Source of the DNA: Sulfurovum sp.
GTDB taxonomy: Bacteria; Campylobacterota; Campylobacteria; Campylobacterales; Sulfurovaceae
Length of the DNA: 5,736 bases
NCBI GenBank assembly: GCA_024763575.1
Contig: JANTFF010000062.1
Span: 1 to 5,736, forward strand
Reading direction: 5' to 3'
Shown: positions 5,620 through 5,736 of the stretch, piece by piece
How the letters are laid out: the number at the start of each line of letters is the position of its first letter
Position numbering within the stretch: the first letter of the stretch is position 1
Translations under genes and position numbers: made by a program
Notes under the pieces: model-generated
What the model saw: the letters and a program-made list of their open reading frames with translations, nothing else
Told to the model about the DNA's origin: nothing
The model's database searches: none

Positions 5620-5736
5620 TCACTTTAACTCTCCCCAAGAGTCCCCAATACTCACAGAACACTCCAAAGGAATATCTAACTCCAAGATATTCTCCATTAT
5701 ATATTTAAATTTAGATGCTACTTTTTCAACTATCTC
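5620..5736 (-). CDS. polA: DNA polymerase I, C-terminal 38 residues (rest outside window)
   Basis: On the minus strand, a frame entering from the right edge runs for 38 codons to a TGA at 5622-5620. It reads EIVEKVASKFKYIMEN, then ILELDIPLECSVSIGDSWGELK. This is the family-A polymerase ending: a helix leading to 'IMEN', then 'L-IPL' and a short beta strand ending in a Gly and Trp turn. In DNA polymerase I of Campylobacterota the final residues are typically of the form NWGELK. The fragment lies after the catalytic HD motif, so no active-site residue is visible. PolA fills gaps in repair and removes RNA primers. The gene is convergent with pckA and shows nothing odd in the visible part. The call rests on 38 residues but the match is characteristic. 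Confidence 0.85.
   Translation of the reverse strand, partial: EIVEKVASKFKYIMENILELDIPLECSVSIGDSWGELK

Noticed and set aside
1..5736. Defence system, mobile element, CRISPR array or riboswitch
   Set aside because: All coding capacity is taken up by housekeeping and metabolic genes of known families. No terminal repeats, transposase, spaced direct repeats or known riboswitch-like leader was found, and the longest gene-free stretch is 148 bases.

Overview
The window is AT-rich bacterial DNA that reads as a conserved chromosomal segment of a member of the Campylobacterota (the Sulfurimonas, Sulfurovum, Arcobacter or Campylobacter kind). Three things point there: the AGA-rich, low-GC codon use, the Campylobacter-type PycB/OadA protein, and the DNA polymerase I C-terminus ending in WGELK. 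No mobile element, CRISPR array, tRNA or rRNA was seen. The content is central carbon metabolism, not an accessory or defence island.

Layout, left to right on the plus strand. Positions 2-352 are the 3' end of a gene that starts outside the window, most likely a DEAD-box RNA helicase. A 73-base gap follows. Positions 426-3813 hold three tightly packed genes for a sodium-pumping decarboxylase: oadG (small membrane subunit), oadA/pycB (carboxyltransferase plus biotin carrier) and oadB (membrane sodium pump subunit). The gaps between them are 13 and 3 bases, so they form one operon with probable translational coupling. An intergenic region of 148 bases (3814-3961) contains two AT-rich inverted repeats and a good extended -10 promoter. 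Next comes pckA (3962-5542), an ATP-dependent PEP carboxykinase. Past a G/C-centred hairpin at 5553-5575, the last 38 codons of polA run in from the right edge on the minus strand (5620-5736), convergent with pckA. This fragment has no start codon in the window but its C-terminal sequence is characteristic.

The four metabolic genes act at the PEP/pyruvate/oxaloacetate node. OadGAB would decarboxylate oxaloacetate to pyruvate and export sodium ions. PckA interconverts oxaloacetate plus ATP with PEP, CO2 and ADP. Because the alpha subunit is of the type also used as pyruvate carboxylase subunit B in Campylobacter, it might also work with a separate biotin carboxylase (PycA) encoded elsewhere.

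The most unusual signal is inside oadA. A perfect AGGAGG Shine-Dalgarno sequence sits 7 bases upstream of an in-frame ATG (2125), exactly at the junction between the carboxyltransferase part and the biotin-carrier part. It could allow a free 115-residue biotin carrier protein to be made from within the gene. Other points of interest are a signal-peptide-like N-terminal extension on OadB and the paired palindromes in front of pckA. I found no clear evidence of a wholly new system.
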